64,000 bases of DNA, taken from NCBI GenBank assembly GCA_904420075.1, contig CAJFTX010000012.1, positions 16,326 through 80,325 on the forward strand, in the 5' to 3' direction. This DNA comes from an uncultured Clostridia bacterium (GTDB taxonomy: Bacteria > Bacillota > Clostridia > Oscillospirales > Feifaniaceae). The position numbers and the translations under genes are program-made. Within the stretch, counting starts at the first letter, position 1. Every line of letters starts with the position of its first letter. The notes under the pieces were generated by a model, which worked only from the letters and a program-made list of their open reading frames with translations, was not told the DNA's origin and did not search any database. Of this stretch, positions 23,689 to 32,530 are shown piece after piece.

Positions 23689-24564
23689 ATGGGGATAAAG
23701 CAGACGGGCCGAAAAATCGGGTGGATTCTATGTATAACGATGTGCCTGGCGGGTCTGCTGTTTGTTGGGCTGAGCAGCGGCGGGCTGGGAGTTCCGGCGG
23801 AGGTGCGCGTCCCGATCTTGCTCTACCACCATATTACAGAGGAGGTGACAGGAAAAGATGTGGAGCTCTCGCCGGAGACATTTGAGCTGCATATGGAGGC
23901 TCTTGCAAAGGCGGGGTACACCGCGGTGACATTCGATCAGCTGGTGGGCTATGTGGAGCGGGGAGAGCGGCTGCCGGAGCGTCCGGTCTGTATCACGATG
24001 GACGACGGATATCTCAGCAACTATGAGCTCGCCTGGCCGATTTTGGAGCGCTGCGGGATGAAAGCCACGGTCTTTCTGATCGGGAGCTGTGTGGGGCACA
24101 CTTACTATAAGGATACCGAGTTCCCGGTGACCCCGTATTTCAGCTGGGAGCAGGGCAGAGAGATGCTGCATTCCGGTGTGATCGATCTACAATGTCACAC
24201 CTATGACCTGCACCAGTGGGAACCGTTTGAACCGGAGGGACCGGTGCGGAAAAATATTTTGCCGCTGCCGGGCGAGACAGAGGAGGCCTATACCCGCGTG
24301 GTGACGGAGGATTTGCGGCAGTTTCAGCGGGTATATGAGGCGGAGCTGGGGAGGCGGGCCTATGTCCTTGCGTATCCCGAAGGGAAATACAATGAGCTCG
24401 CGGAGCGAATCGTCCGCGCAGAGGGGTTTTCGGTGACGGTGAGCACTGATGTCCACCGGGAGAACCTGCTGAAGAGAGGGGAGAGAGAGAGCCTCTATGA
24501 GCTCGGCAGGATCAATGTTGAGGCGGATATGACGGCGGAGGAATTGCTGGAGCAGATCGAGTAG
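23689..24564 (+). CDS. Polysaccharide deacetylase (NodB fold), copy 2
   Basis: A 291-residue paralog of the preceding gene, alike along its whole length: VPILLYHHI, ITMDDGYLSNYELAWPILERCGMKAT, CHTYDLHQW. The N-terminus has a signal or anchor segment (IGWILCITMCLAGLLFVGLSS) but the cysteine is not in a clear lipobox, so it may be membrane-anchored or secreted rather than lipidated. GGGGAGGAG precedes the ATG at 23689. Metal-site residues are intact. The pair probably arose by tandem duplication and forms one operon. Confidence 0.87.
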   Translation: MGIKQTGRKIGWILCITMCLAGLLFVGLSSGGLGVPAEVRVPILLYHHITEEVTGKDVELSPETFELHMEALAKAGYTAVTFDQLVGYVERGERLPERPVCITMDDGYLSNYELAWPILERCGMKATVFLIGSCVGHTYYKDTEFPVTPYFSWEQGREMLHSGVIDLQCHTYDLHQWEPFEPEGPVRKNILPLPGETEEAYTRVVTEDLRQFQRVYEAELGRRAYVLAYPEGKYNELAERIVRAEGFSVTVSTDVHRENLLKRGERESLYELGRINVEADMTAEELLEQIE

Positions 24565-24709
24565 GCGGCTTTTTGTATGCGGGGCGCGGCGCCGGCCGCT
24601 AACAAGACAATATGTCAGTCTCTGAATTTTTATGGAAGTAAAAAGAGATGGGGATAATAAACGCGGCGATGCCGAAGATGGAGCCTGGGAGACAGAGCTG
24701 TTTCGGTTG

Positions 24710-24745
24710 AAAAAAGGTGTGACGAAAGTTCGTCACACCTTTTTT
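24710..24745 (-). terminator. Terminator of the minus-strand sugar operon
   Basis: Perfect 16-bp stem (24710-24725 / 24730-24745) with A and T tracts at the ends, one base past the stop of the oxidoreductase gene. It could work on both strands. Confidence 0.9.
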
Positions 24746-24746
24746 A

Positions 24747-25913
24747 TTATAGTTTGATCGACTGCTCGGAGAGCGGCATGTTTTTGCGAAAGTGGGGCAT
24801 CTCCATTGTCCGGCCGCCGTTGACAACCGAGAGCTCGGAGAGCAGGCCGGCAGCCGTCCATTCGCACGCCTGATAGACGTCGATCTCCGGCGGCTTTTTA
24901 CCGAGTACGGCGTCCACGAAATCCTGCACGATGAAGAAGTCCCCGCCGTGGTGACCGGCGGCCTTCTGCTCTTCGGTTGCGCTACGATAGCGCTCGGGCA
25001 GCAGGTGGCTGAAGTCGGAGAGCGGCCGCCACTTGGCGCTGTCGGTGTCCGGATCGAAATCCGAGAGCCAGAGTTTGTGCTGATCGCCGAGTCCGCGAGG
25101 CGCCTCGACGACCCCTTTGGTTCCCTGGAGCTGATAGTAGGCCATGTTGTGGGGGCGCATGGAGAGACAGTCGAGCCGGATACGCAACAGCTTGCCGCTC
25201 GCGAGCTGGCAGAGGGTGACCGAGGTGTCCTCCTGGCGCAGCTCGGGCGCGACGTGGTGGCCGCTTGAGAAGGTGGCGACGCTCGCGATCCGGTCCCCTT
25301 CAAACCACTGCATCAGCGGACCGATGCTGTGGGTCGGATAGAAGAGACCGCGCTTACCGAGCTGCCAGTATTTCCGCCAGGTGTAGGCGCCGTGTATCTC
25401 GTCCGGCGTGGGTTTATGGAGGCCGGTTTTGAGCGAGGCCTGATGAAGCAGGCCCTTGATCTCGTGCAGATACTCGCCCTCGCCGTAGTAGATCTCGCCG
25501 AACAGGCCCTTTTTTACCATGGCGCGGATGAGCTGATTCTCGGGGCTGTAGCAGTAGTTTTCGGCGAACATATAGACCTTTCCAGAGCGCTCCACGCTCT
25601 CGATCAGCCACCAGAGCTCATCCATTGTGACCCCGGCGGTCACCTCGGAGAAGACGTGCTTGCCCGCGTCGAGCGCGGCGATCGCCTGTGGAACGTGGCA
25701 CTGCATCGGCGTTGCGATCACGACGGCGTCGATGTCACTCTCGAGCATATCCTCGAAAATGCGGTAGGTGTGCGGGATGTGATGGGCCTCGCTGACCTCC
25801 TGTAAGAGGGCGGCGTCGAGGTCGCAAATCGCGGTTACCTCCACCCCGTCGATCGCCTGAAAGCCGAGCAGAGTGGAGAGCCCGCGCGCGCCGGCGATTC
25901 CGATTTTTAACAT
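24747..25913 (-). CDS. Gfo/Idh/MocA family oxidoreductase
   Basis: A 388-residue NAD(P)-dependent sugar or cyclitol dehydrogenase. The Rossmann half begins KIGIAGARGL and has VTAICDLD, VVIATP..CHVPQAIAALDAGKHVFSEVTAGV, where the EVT replaces the usual EKP, so the conserved Lys is missing. The second half holds GEIYYGEGEYLHE and a His-rich segment YPTHSIGPLMQW. Last gene of the operon binding protein-permease-permease-oxidoreductase, so it presumably acts on the imported glycan or its product. AGGAGG precedes the ATG. Confidence 0.87.
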   Translation of the reverse strand: MLKIGIAGARGLSTLLGFQAIDGVEVTAICDLDAALLQEVSEAHHIPHTYRIFEDMLESDIDAVVIATPMQCHVPQAIAALDAGKHVFSEVTAGVTMDELWWLIESVERSGKVYMFAENYCYSPENQLIRAMVKKGLFGEIYYGEGEYLHEIKGLLHQASLKTGLHKPTPDEIHGAYTWRKYWQLGKRGLFYPTHSIGPLMQWFEGDRIASVATFSSGHHVAPELRQEDTSVTLCQLASGKLLRIRLDCLSMRPHNMAYYQLQGTKGVVEAPRGLGDQHKLWLSDFDPDTDSAKWRPLSDFSHLLPERYRSATEEQKAAGHHGGDFFIVQDFVDAVLGKKPPEIDVYQACEWTAAGLLSELSVVNGGRTMEMPHFRKNMPLSEQSIKL

Positions 25914-25928
25914 GAGGAGTCCTCCTTT

Positions 25929-26810
25929 TTACTCTTTGACCGAGCCGATCATGATGCCGGAGACAAAGTATTTTTGCAAGAAGGGATAGACGCACATGAC
26001 CGGAATGATGGTGATGACGGTGAACGCCATCTTGAGCGATTGGCTATTGACGAGGGCTGCGCTGCCTGCGCTCCGAGCGCCCTCCAGTGTCTGACTCATC
26101 TGCGCTGCGACCGTGTTGTAGAGCACGTACTGAATGGTATAGAGATGCGGACTCATCGAGTTATAGAGCTGGGTATCCATCAGAGAGTTCCAGTGGGTGA
26201 GGGCGGAGAAGAGAATCACTGCGGCGTTGACCGGGAGGCAGATGGGGAGAATGACCCGGAAGTAAGCGGTCAGCTCGTTGCCGCCGTCGATCAGCACCGC
26301 CTCCTCCATCGAGGGAGGAATGCTCTCCATGTAGTTTTTCATCAATACGATGTTGAAGGGGACGACTAACATCGGAATGATATAGACCCAGAACGTGTTG
26401 GTGAGTCCCAACGTCTGATAGGTGAGATAGATGGGGATGGTACCCGCGTTGAAGTACATGGTGAAGATGATGAAGACGCGGAAAAACCGGCCGGCAATCA
26501 GATGTGTTTTGCTGAGTACATAAGCTGCCATACCGCTGACGAGCAGCATACCGGCGGAACCGAGCACGCTGCGCTCAACAGAGATGAGCAGCGAAGAGTA
26601 GACCGCCTCTGTCTCAAACGCTGTTTTGAACGATTCGAGAGTGAATCCCTTTGGCCAGAGGAGCAGAGAGCCCGTGGTCTGACTCGGAGTGCTGAGCGAG
26701 CAGGTGATCACATACCAGAAGGGATAGAGTACCAGGACGAGGATAATGAGCATGAGTAGAGTGTTGAGTATGTCAAAAAGAATTCCGCCGACGCTCCGTT
26801 TTCTTTTCAT
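25929..26810 (-). CDS. Carbohydrate ABC transporter permease (LplC-like)
   Basis: A 293-residue inner-membrane protein with six spans. The EAA-type loop ENYMESIPPSMEEAVLIDGG (here starting K-N) lies near residues 150-175 and contacts the ATPase. The end MIGSVKE is the usual C-terminus of this permease type. No ATP-binding subunit is encoded nearby; Firmicutes commonly share one MsmX-like ATPase among such transporters. Starts 12 bases after the partner permease. Confidence 0.92.
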   Translation of the reverse strand: MKRKRSVGGILFDILNTLLMLIILVLVLYPFWYVITCSLSTPSQTTGSLLLWPKGFTLESFKTAFETEAVYSSLLISVERSVLGSAGMLLVSGMAAYVLSKTHLIAGRFFRVFIIFTMYFNAGTIPIYLTYQTLGLTNTFWVYIIPMLVVPFNIVLMKNYMESIPPSMEEAVLIDGGNELTAYFRVILPICLPVNAAVILFSALTHWNSLMDTQLYNSMSPHLYTIQYVLYNTVAAQMSQTLEGARSAGSAALVNSQSLKMAFTVITIIPVMCVYPFLQKYFVSGIMIGSVKE

Positions 26811-26822
26811 CGTATCCCCCCC

Positions 26823-27788
26823 TTAGAAAACCGAGGTGTCGCTCAACTTCTTCACCGTCTTGTTGACCACGACGAGCACGATGATACTGACGAGCGTCTT
26901 TAGAATACCGACGGCTGTTGCATACGGGTAGTCGAGCTGCTGTAGACCGAATTTATAGATATACATGTCGAGGACCTCCATCGTCTCCCAGTTGGTCGCG
27001 TTTGTGAAGACGAAAAACTGTTCGAGATTGTTGGAGAAAATCCAACCGCTGTTCATAATGAGCAGAATAGAGGCGGTTGGAATAAGATTCGGCAGCGTGA
27101 TATACCAGATCTTTGCGAACCGGCCTGCACCGTCGAGCGAGGCGGACTCATATTGTTCCTGCGGGATACCGCTGATGGTAGCGAGAAAGATGATACAGTT
27201 ATATCCCGTGTGCTTAAAGAGGTTTAAAACGATCATAAGCCCCCAGGAATACTTGGCGGAGCCGAGAATATTAAAGCCCTTTTCGATCACGCCGAGCGAG
27301 ACGAGCAGCTGATTGATCGCGCCCGAGTTCACGGCGAAAAGCGCCCAGACGATCGAATACATGATTACCCAGGAGATGAAATACGGGAAAAAGAGGATGG
27401 TCTGGACAAATTTTGCTCCCGGTTTCCAGAGCAGTTCCCGCAACAGAACGGACAGGACGAGCGCCACCGTGATATTGATGACAATAGTGAGCCCGTTGAT
27501 GACGAGCGTGTTTCGGATGAGATATCCGAGATCCGAGCTCTCAAACAGAAGACGGGAAAACTGCCTAAGACCTACAAAGTCTCCGCCGAAGAGGGAGTCC
27601 CCCACATGATAGTCGGTGAAAGCGAGCCACCACCCGACGAGAGGCAGATAGCAGAGTACCGCCGTTAACAGAAAGGCCGGGCAGAGCATGAGCAGAAGAT
27701 ATTTCTGACGGTTGAGCCGGGTAAAAAGACGACTGGAACCGAAACGCCCGCTGTGGACGGAAGTTTTTTGAGAACTGAGAACAGACAA
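26823..27788 (-). CDS. Carbohydrate ABC transporter permease (LplB-like)
   Basis: A 321-residue inner-membrane protein with six spans. It has the LplB-style start RQKYLLLMLCPAFLLTAVLCYLPL, the block LGVIEKGFNILGS, and the EAA-type loop SGIPQEQYESASLDGAGRF. It pairs with the permease downstream to form the channel. Upstream is the binding-protein gene, with a stem-loop between that may set the protein ratio. Confidence 0.92.
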   Translation of the reverse strand: MSVLSSQKTSVHSGRFGSSRLFTRLNRQKYLLLMLCPAFLLTAVLCYLPLVGWWLAFTDYHVGDSLFGGDFVGLRQFSRLLFESSDLGYLIRNTLVINGLTIVINITVALVLSVLLRELLWKPGAKFVQTILFFPYFISWVIMYSIVWALFAVNSGAINQLLVSLGVIEKGFNILGSAKYSWGLMIVLNLFKHTGYNCIIFLATISGIPQEQYESASLDGAGRFAKIWYITLPNLIPTASILLIMNSGWIFSNNLEQFFVFTNATNWETMEVLDMYIYKFGLQQLDYPYATAVGILKTLVSIIVLVVVNKTVKKLSDTSVF

Positions 27789-27889
27789 GATGACTCCTCC
27801 TTTGCGGACAAAGACGCAGACGGTTGGGGGCGGCGTCCCTGCCGGAGCATTTTTTCACGGTTCTAAGGGAGCTGAGCGGCGAAATGGAT

Positions 27890-27921
27890 AGCGCCCAGCC
27901 CCCTTTTTGAGAGGGGAGCGC
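27890..27921 (-). other. Stem-loop at the end of the binding-protein gene
   Basis: AGCGCCCAGCCCC and GAGGGGAGCGCT pair imperfectly around a T-rich loop. No proper T-run follows on the minus strand, so it may stabilise the upstream message or thin transcription into the permeases. Confidence 0.45.
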
Positions 27922-27923
27922 TG

Positions 27924-29636
27924 TCAGCGCAGTTCCTCCGGTATCTCGGAGTACAGCCGATTGAGCTCGTCGATGACCGACTGGTGATCGAGTTTGTCAT
28001 ACTCTGCCATCGCGTCGCTGTAGACCTGCTCAAATTCCTGTTCGGATTCGGCGAGCACCATGCGGGCGGACCATTTGGTCCGGACTTCCACCATCTTGGC
28101 GGCGGTTTTGCCGAGATCACTTGTGGGATCAATCGAGACCGAGCTTGCAGCTCCGGCGGAGACCAGCGTGCCGTTTTGTTCCCACCAGGCCTGCGAACTC
28201 TCCCAGCCGAGATTCTGATAGACTTCCTTCTGACGGTCGGTGAGGGTCGCTTCGTCTTTGTAGACCGGCTCATAGAGCAGCCCGTGGAACTGGCCGTCCG
28301 CCGCCCTGGTCTGGAAAATCGGAAGTCCTGCGAGGATGGAGGCCGTGCTCGACACGCAGACGCCGGTCTCCTTCATGAAAGCCACCGAATCGGTACCGGC
28401 TTTCAGCAATGCGTCGGTCGGAACGCGTTTGCCGTCCTCGACCGTATAGTGCTCCCCCTCGAATCCGCTGCGCATCATGATCTGGCCCTCGTCGCTTGAG
28501 GCCCACTCGATGATCTCCAGCAGCTTTTCGGGCTGTTTACATTTGTCGGTCAGGCCCCATGAGGCGTAGGGGCGGGAGACCTCCTCGCGCAGCATACGTT
28601 TCTGACCGGCTGCCACCTGGGAGGTGGATTGGATCGGAACCTGGACGTACTGCAGGTCAGAGAGGCCGTTGCTGACGAGTCCCTCGTTGATCTGGGCGCT
28701 GTCGAAACTGACATACCAGATCGAGAGGGGGACGCCCTGCTGAGCTTTCTCAATGGTGCGGTCGTTGGTGTCGGTGAAACACTCCTCGTCGAGCAGCCCT
28801 TCGCGGTACAGCCTGTTGAAAAACTGGAAAGACTCCTTGACCTCCGGATTTTTAAAGTAGTCCTCGAATTTCCTTGTCTTGACGTTAAAGGTGTAGCTGT
28901 CGTTACTGATGGGGAGATAGGTGTCGCCCTTCTCATAGAGGATGGGCAGAATACCCTGAACGCCGTAAGACTCCGCGCCGGGCATCGTCATGCCGACGGT
29001 CGCCTGGCCGCTCTCCGTGGTGGGGTGGTTTTCTTTTGCCTCCCTTAAAAAATCGATCCACTCGTCGGTGGTGAGAGGAAGCTCCCAGTTGGCCTCCTCC
29101 AGCAGGTCGGAGCGCACCAGCAGATCACAGATGTCGAGTGACTCGCTTGGAATTTCAAGCTCCCAGTTATAGAGCTTGCCGTCGTCGCTGTTGAGCCGCC
29201 AGTAGGGGATGTTTTTTACAAATCGCGCCGTGAATTCCGGCATATCCTCGAGATAGGGGTCGAGCTCGATCAGCTTGCCGGCGTTGATATAGCTTTTGAC
29301 GATGTCCTGGCGTTGCATCTGCTGCATTTCGCCGTAGTCGTTGGAGGCCAGCATCAGACTCTGCTTCTCGCGCATATCGCCCGCATACTGAATATACTCA
29401 AAATCGACGCCGAAGGTATCGAGAATATACTTTCCAACCTCCGTCTCAGAACTTTTGGTGGGGTATGCGGCTCCGGCGGGAACGAGCACTTGCACGGTAT
29501 AGACGCCGTCGTCTGTGCCGGAGTCTCCACCCGGGTCGGCTTCGCCCTTTGAGCAGGCGGAGAGACTTGCCGCTAGGACGACTGTGAGCGCACAGGCGAG
29601 AACTCTGCCGAGCGTATCATTTACCTTGTGTTTCAT
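27924..29636 (-). CDS. Extracellular solute-binding lipoprotein
   Basis: A 570-residue sugar-binding protein of the large LipO/YtcQ type. The signal ends in a lipobox SLSAC (Cys 28), followed by an acidic Gly/Ser linker. Features such as ASNDYGEMQQM, ITLxxE-like LIELDPYLEDMPEF, YNWELEIP and KQPEKLLEIIEWASSDEGQ are typical of binding proteins that work with LplB/LplC permeases. AAGGAGG precedes the ATG. Its upstream AT-rich region has a TATAAT box with a poor -35, as expected if the AraC-type regulator next door activates it. Confidence 0.9.
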   Translation of the reverse strand: MKHKVNDTLGRVLACALTVVLAASLSACSKGEADPGGDSGTDDGVYTVQVLVPAGAAYPTKSSETEVGKYILDTFGVDFEYIQYAGDMREKQSLMLASNDYGEMQQMQRQDIVKSYINAGKLIELDPYLEDMPEFTARFVKNIPYWRLNSDDGKLYNWELEIPSESLDICDLLVRSDLLEEANWELPLTTDEWIDFLREAKENHPTTESGQATVGMTMPGAESYGVQGILPILYEKGDTYLPISNDSYTFNVKTRKFEDYFKNPEVKESFQFFNRLYREGLLDEECFTDTNDRTIEKAQQGVPLSIWYVSFDSAQINEGLVSNGLSDLQYVQVPIQSTSQVAAGQKRMLREEVSRPYASWGLTDKCKQPEKLLEIIEWASSDEGQIMMRSGFEGEHYTVEDGKRVPTDALLKAGTDSVAFMKETGVCVSSTASILAGLPIFQTRAADGQFHGLLYEPVYKDEATLTDRQKEVYQNLGWESSQAWWEQNGTLVSAGAASSVSIDPTSDLGKTAAKMVEVRTKWSARMVLAESEQEFEQVYSDAMAEYDKLDHQSVIDELNRLYSEIPEELR

Positions 29637-29768
29637 AACAGCACCTCCTTATTTGTCCGGACGAATATTGTGGATTTTGTCTATATTTAAATTATAAAAT
29701 AACATATTTTTGTGCGAAACATGCAAAAACATACTTCGTTCACAAATAAGACATGAAAAATTAAACTT

Positions 29769-29806
29769 TTCGAAAAAAAGAGACGGCAGGGGAGGCCTGC
29801 CGTCTC
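29769..29806 (-). terminator. Terminator between the two-component genes and the transporter genes
   Basis: Perfect 11-bp stem (29780-29790 / 29796-29806) followed on the minus strand by TTTTTTT. Confidence 0.9.
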
Positions 29807-30578
29807 AGGTGAGATGTGTTGCTCGGTATTCGGTGGGGGTCATGCCGGTTTTTGCCTTGAACATCCGATAGAAGTAGTTGAGATCATGGTAGCCGACGTT
29901 TTCGGAGATCTCGTAGATCCGAAGATCCGGGAGACGCAGCAGCTCCGATGCGCGTTCGATGCGCAGCGTGTTGAGATAGTCGGTGAAACGCTGTCCGGTC
30001 GAAGCTTTGAACAGACGGCCGAGATAGACCGCATTCATATAGAATACGTCCGCAATAGCGGTGAGGCTGATGTCGCGGTTGTAGTGTTCGTCGATATATC
30101 GGAGAACCGCTTTCATCAGATCGGGAGAGGCGAGCGGCGGGGGATCGACGGAGGGCGGCTCACAGGCGGCGGAGGGAGCCGGCGGAGCAGGCGCGGGACC
30201 GCGGGAGGCCAGGACGCCGCGCACCCGTTCGAGCGCCTTTACCAGCAGATGGTCGTTGATCGGTTTGAGCAGATAGTGCGAGACGCCGGATTCGATCGCG
30301 CGGCGGGCGTATTCAAATTCGGGGAAGGCGGAGAGAATGATGATCTCTCCGGGAAAATGCTCCTGCCGGAGCGCCTCGATCAGCTGGATGCCGTCGATGC
30401 CGGGCATGCGGACGTCGGTGAGGACGAGATCGAAAGGAGCGGTATGAATCCGCTCGAGCGCCTGGCGTCCGCTCGCCGCGCTGCCGGCGACGGTGAAGCC
30501 GTACTCCTCCCAGAGGATGAGCTTTGAGAGCCCCTGTCGGACAGCCTTCTCGTCGTCTACAATCAGAACACGGTACAT
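29805..30578 (-). CDS. Response regulator with AraC-type DNA-binding domain (YesN-like)
   Basis: A 257-residue regulator. The receiver domain (1-120) has acidic VDDEKA, the phospho-acceptor Asp in LVLTDVRMPGIDG (about 54), and Lys in YLLKPIND. After a Pro/Ala-rich linker, the AraC-type domain (about 155-255) shows ISLTAIADVFYMNAVYLGRLFK and NYFYRMFKAKTGMTPTEYR. Its ATG (30578) overlaps the kinase stop; AAGGAGAG precedes it. It most likely activates the adjacent binding-protein operon in response to sugar. Confidence 0.93.
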   Translation of the reverse strand: MYRVLIVDDEKAVRQGLSKLILWEEYGFTVAGSAASGRQALERIHTAPFDLVLTDVRMPGIDGIQLIEALRQEHFPGEIIILSAFPEFEYARRAIESGVSHYLLKPINDHLLVKALERVRGVLASRGPAPAPPAPSAACEPPSVDPPPLASPDLMKAVLRYIDEHYNRDISLTAIADVFYMNAVYLGRLFKASTGQRFTDYLNTLRIERASELLRLPDLRIYEISENVGYHDLNYFYRMFKAKTGMTPTEYRATHLT

Positions 30579-32410
30579 CAAAATCTCTCCTTCCTGTCCG
30601 GCCCCGGCCGGGTGCGAATGACGGGGAGCGTGACCTCGATTTCGGTTCCGCGCCCCTGTTTGCTCCAGATCTGCATCCCGTAGTCCGCCCCGTAGAGCAG
30701 GCGGATGCGGTTTTGCACATTTTTGAGACCGAGCTTTGTATATCCCTCCGAGGGGGAGAGACCGGGGGCGGCGATATGCGCTTTGAGCCGGGTGAGCTCC
30801 TCCTCTGACATTCCCACGCCGTCGTCCGTCACAGTGAGGTGGAGGGCGCCCCCGCGCTCGGCGAGCTCCACGACCACTGTGCCGCGCCCCTCCTTCGGCT
30901 CCAACCCGTGGAACACGGCGTTCTCCACCAGCGGTTGCAGGATAAGCCGGGGGAGAAAGAGCGCGCCGAGCTCCTCTGAGAGATAGGTTTGAAGCTGAAT
31001 TCTGTTTCCAAAACGGTAGCGCTGGATCGACATATATTTCTTGACAAAGCGCAGCTCCTCCCGCACGGTGACGAAGTCCGACTCGGGATTTAAGTACTCG
31101 CGGATACTCTCGGCGAAGGTCTGCATCACATCCGCGGTCCTCCGGTCGCCCTGCAGCAGCAGATTCATCCGGATGGATTCCAGCGTGTTGAAGAGGAAAT
31201 GCGGGTTGATCTGTCCCTTGAGCGCGAGAATTTCGGCCTCTTTCTTCTCGGTCTCGATTGTCTGTACGGCGAGCTTGCTCTCCATGATGCGGAGATTGGC
31301 CTCGTAGACGGTATGGATCAGCGTGTCGATCTTCTCTGCCATGTAGTTGAAGTCCCGGCCGATCCGCCCGATCTCGTCCCCGCCGGACACCTGCACCCGG
31401 GTGCGAAAATCGCCGCGGGCGATCCGGTGGATGCTGCCGGTCAGAGCTGCGAGCCGTCCGGTAATACTCGCGGAGACCAGCGCGATCAGCAGCAGGGATA
31501 GGCCGAGGCAGACGAGACAGAGCAGTCCGCTGGAGGAGATGATCTGCCCGAAGTCCGCGAGCAGATCATCCTGCGGGATGAAGTAGAGCAGCTTCCAGTC
31601 CGCGATACCGAGATCGTTTCGGGTGAGCGTCTCCTCCATACGGATATAGTTTTTTCCGCCGTAGGATACCGCATACCCGGCGGGGACGTGAGCTGCGGTG
31701 CGGAAGGGGACCCCGTCAAACGGGGCGCCCAGCAGCTCGCGCTCGGTCGAGGAGAGGATGACGCCGCGGTCATCCACGAGAAAGACCATGTGCTCCGCCT
31801 CCTCGCTGACGAGCGCGTGGAGCGCTTGTTCATCCAGAAAGAGAGCGAGCACCATCTTCTCGGCGGGCGCCTCCGGACGCACGACGTCGGTGTAGCAACA
31901 GAGGCGGGAGGCGCTGTCGTCGACCGGGGCCCAGTGATAGAGTGCGTCGGTGCGCGTGGGATCGTACCAGCTGGACCGCTCGAGCGCCTCAAGGCGGTTG
32001 TTCACCTCGGAGGAGAAGCGGACGGTGGGGTTGTCGTTATAGATTTTAAAGCTGCGTCACTCCTGCCGGAACCCGCTGGAGTACTGCCGAAGCACGGGGG
32101 CGACCACATCGAGATAGCTCTCAAGTCCCTCCGCGGGCTTGCCGTGCGGCGTATCGAGATACTGCCAGAGCGGCTGATAGGAGAGAAGCAGGTCGATGGT
32201 CTCCACCTGATCCTCAAACAGGTTGAAGTAATTTTCGCGCAGCTGGGCAAAGTTGCTGCGGGAGGCGTCCACCCGGCGGCTCACCGACGTCTCATACAGA
32301 CGGGCGGTGAGCAGTGCGGTGATGAGCAGCACCGGCAGAATAGAGATGATCGCGCAGGAGATCATCAGCTTTTTTCGGATCGAAATATTCGATAAGAGTT
32401 CCCGCTTCAT
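30578..32410 (-). pseudogene. YesM-type sensor histidine kinase interrupted by an in-frame TGA
   Basis: From the ATG at 32410 (after GGAGGG) the frame reads 117 codons, meets TGA at 32059-32057, and continues open in the same frame to 30578, with protein-like sequence directly after the stop (RSFKIYNDNPTVRF). The N-terminal part has the first membrane span and start of the sensor domain. The rest holds the second span (about 320-345), HAMP, the His block INPHFLFNTLESIRMN and the ATP site LVENAVFHG and DDGVGMS. A single stop separates them, so this is a recent nonsense change, a base-call error or a recoded stop. An internal start could still make a soluble kinase part. Confidence 0.85.
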
Positions 32411-32449
32411 AGGTCCCTCCTGTGCGCTGAAAAATTTGAACGGTTTGCC

Positions 32450-32515
32450 TTGCAACTTCTATTATAGTAGCGTATGATGAGTTTATAAAGCAGTTTATAA
32501 AATTAGTTTTATAAA
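32450..32515. promoter_or_regulatory. Divergent promoters with ROK operator sites
   Basis: Plus strand: TTGCAA (32450-32455), 17-nt spacer, TATGAT (32473-32478). Minus strand: TATAAT (32466-32461) for the kinase, with its -35 region at 32489-32484. GTTTATAAA occurs at 32481-32489 and a palindrome with arms TTTATAAAA and TTTTATAAA (32494-32502 / 32507-32515). The sites cover the start of the ROK gene and the -35 of the kinase. Confidence 0.7.
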
Positions 32516-32530
32516 AGTTGAGGGCCGGTT

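Noticed and set aside
32040..32075. Selenocysteine at the kinase TGA
   Set aside because: No convincing hairpin follows the codon, and YesM-type sensors have no known selenoprotein forms; nonsense change or error is simpler.
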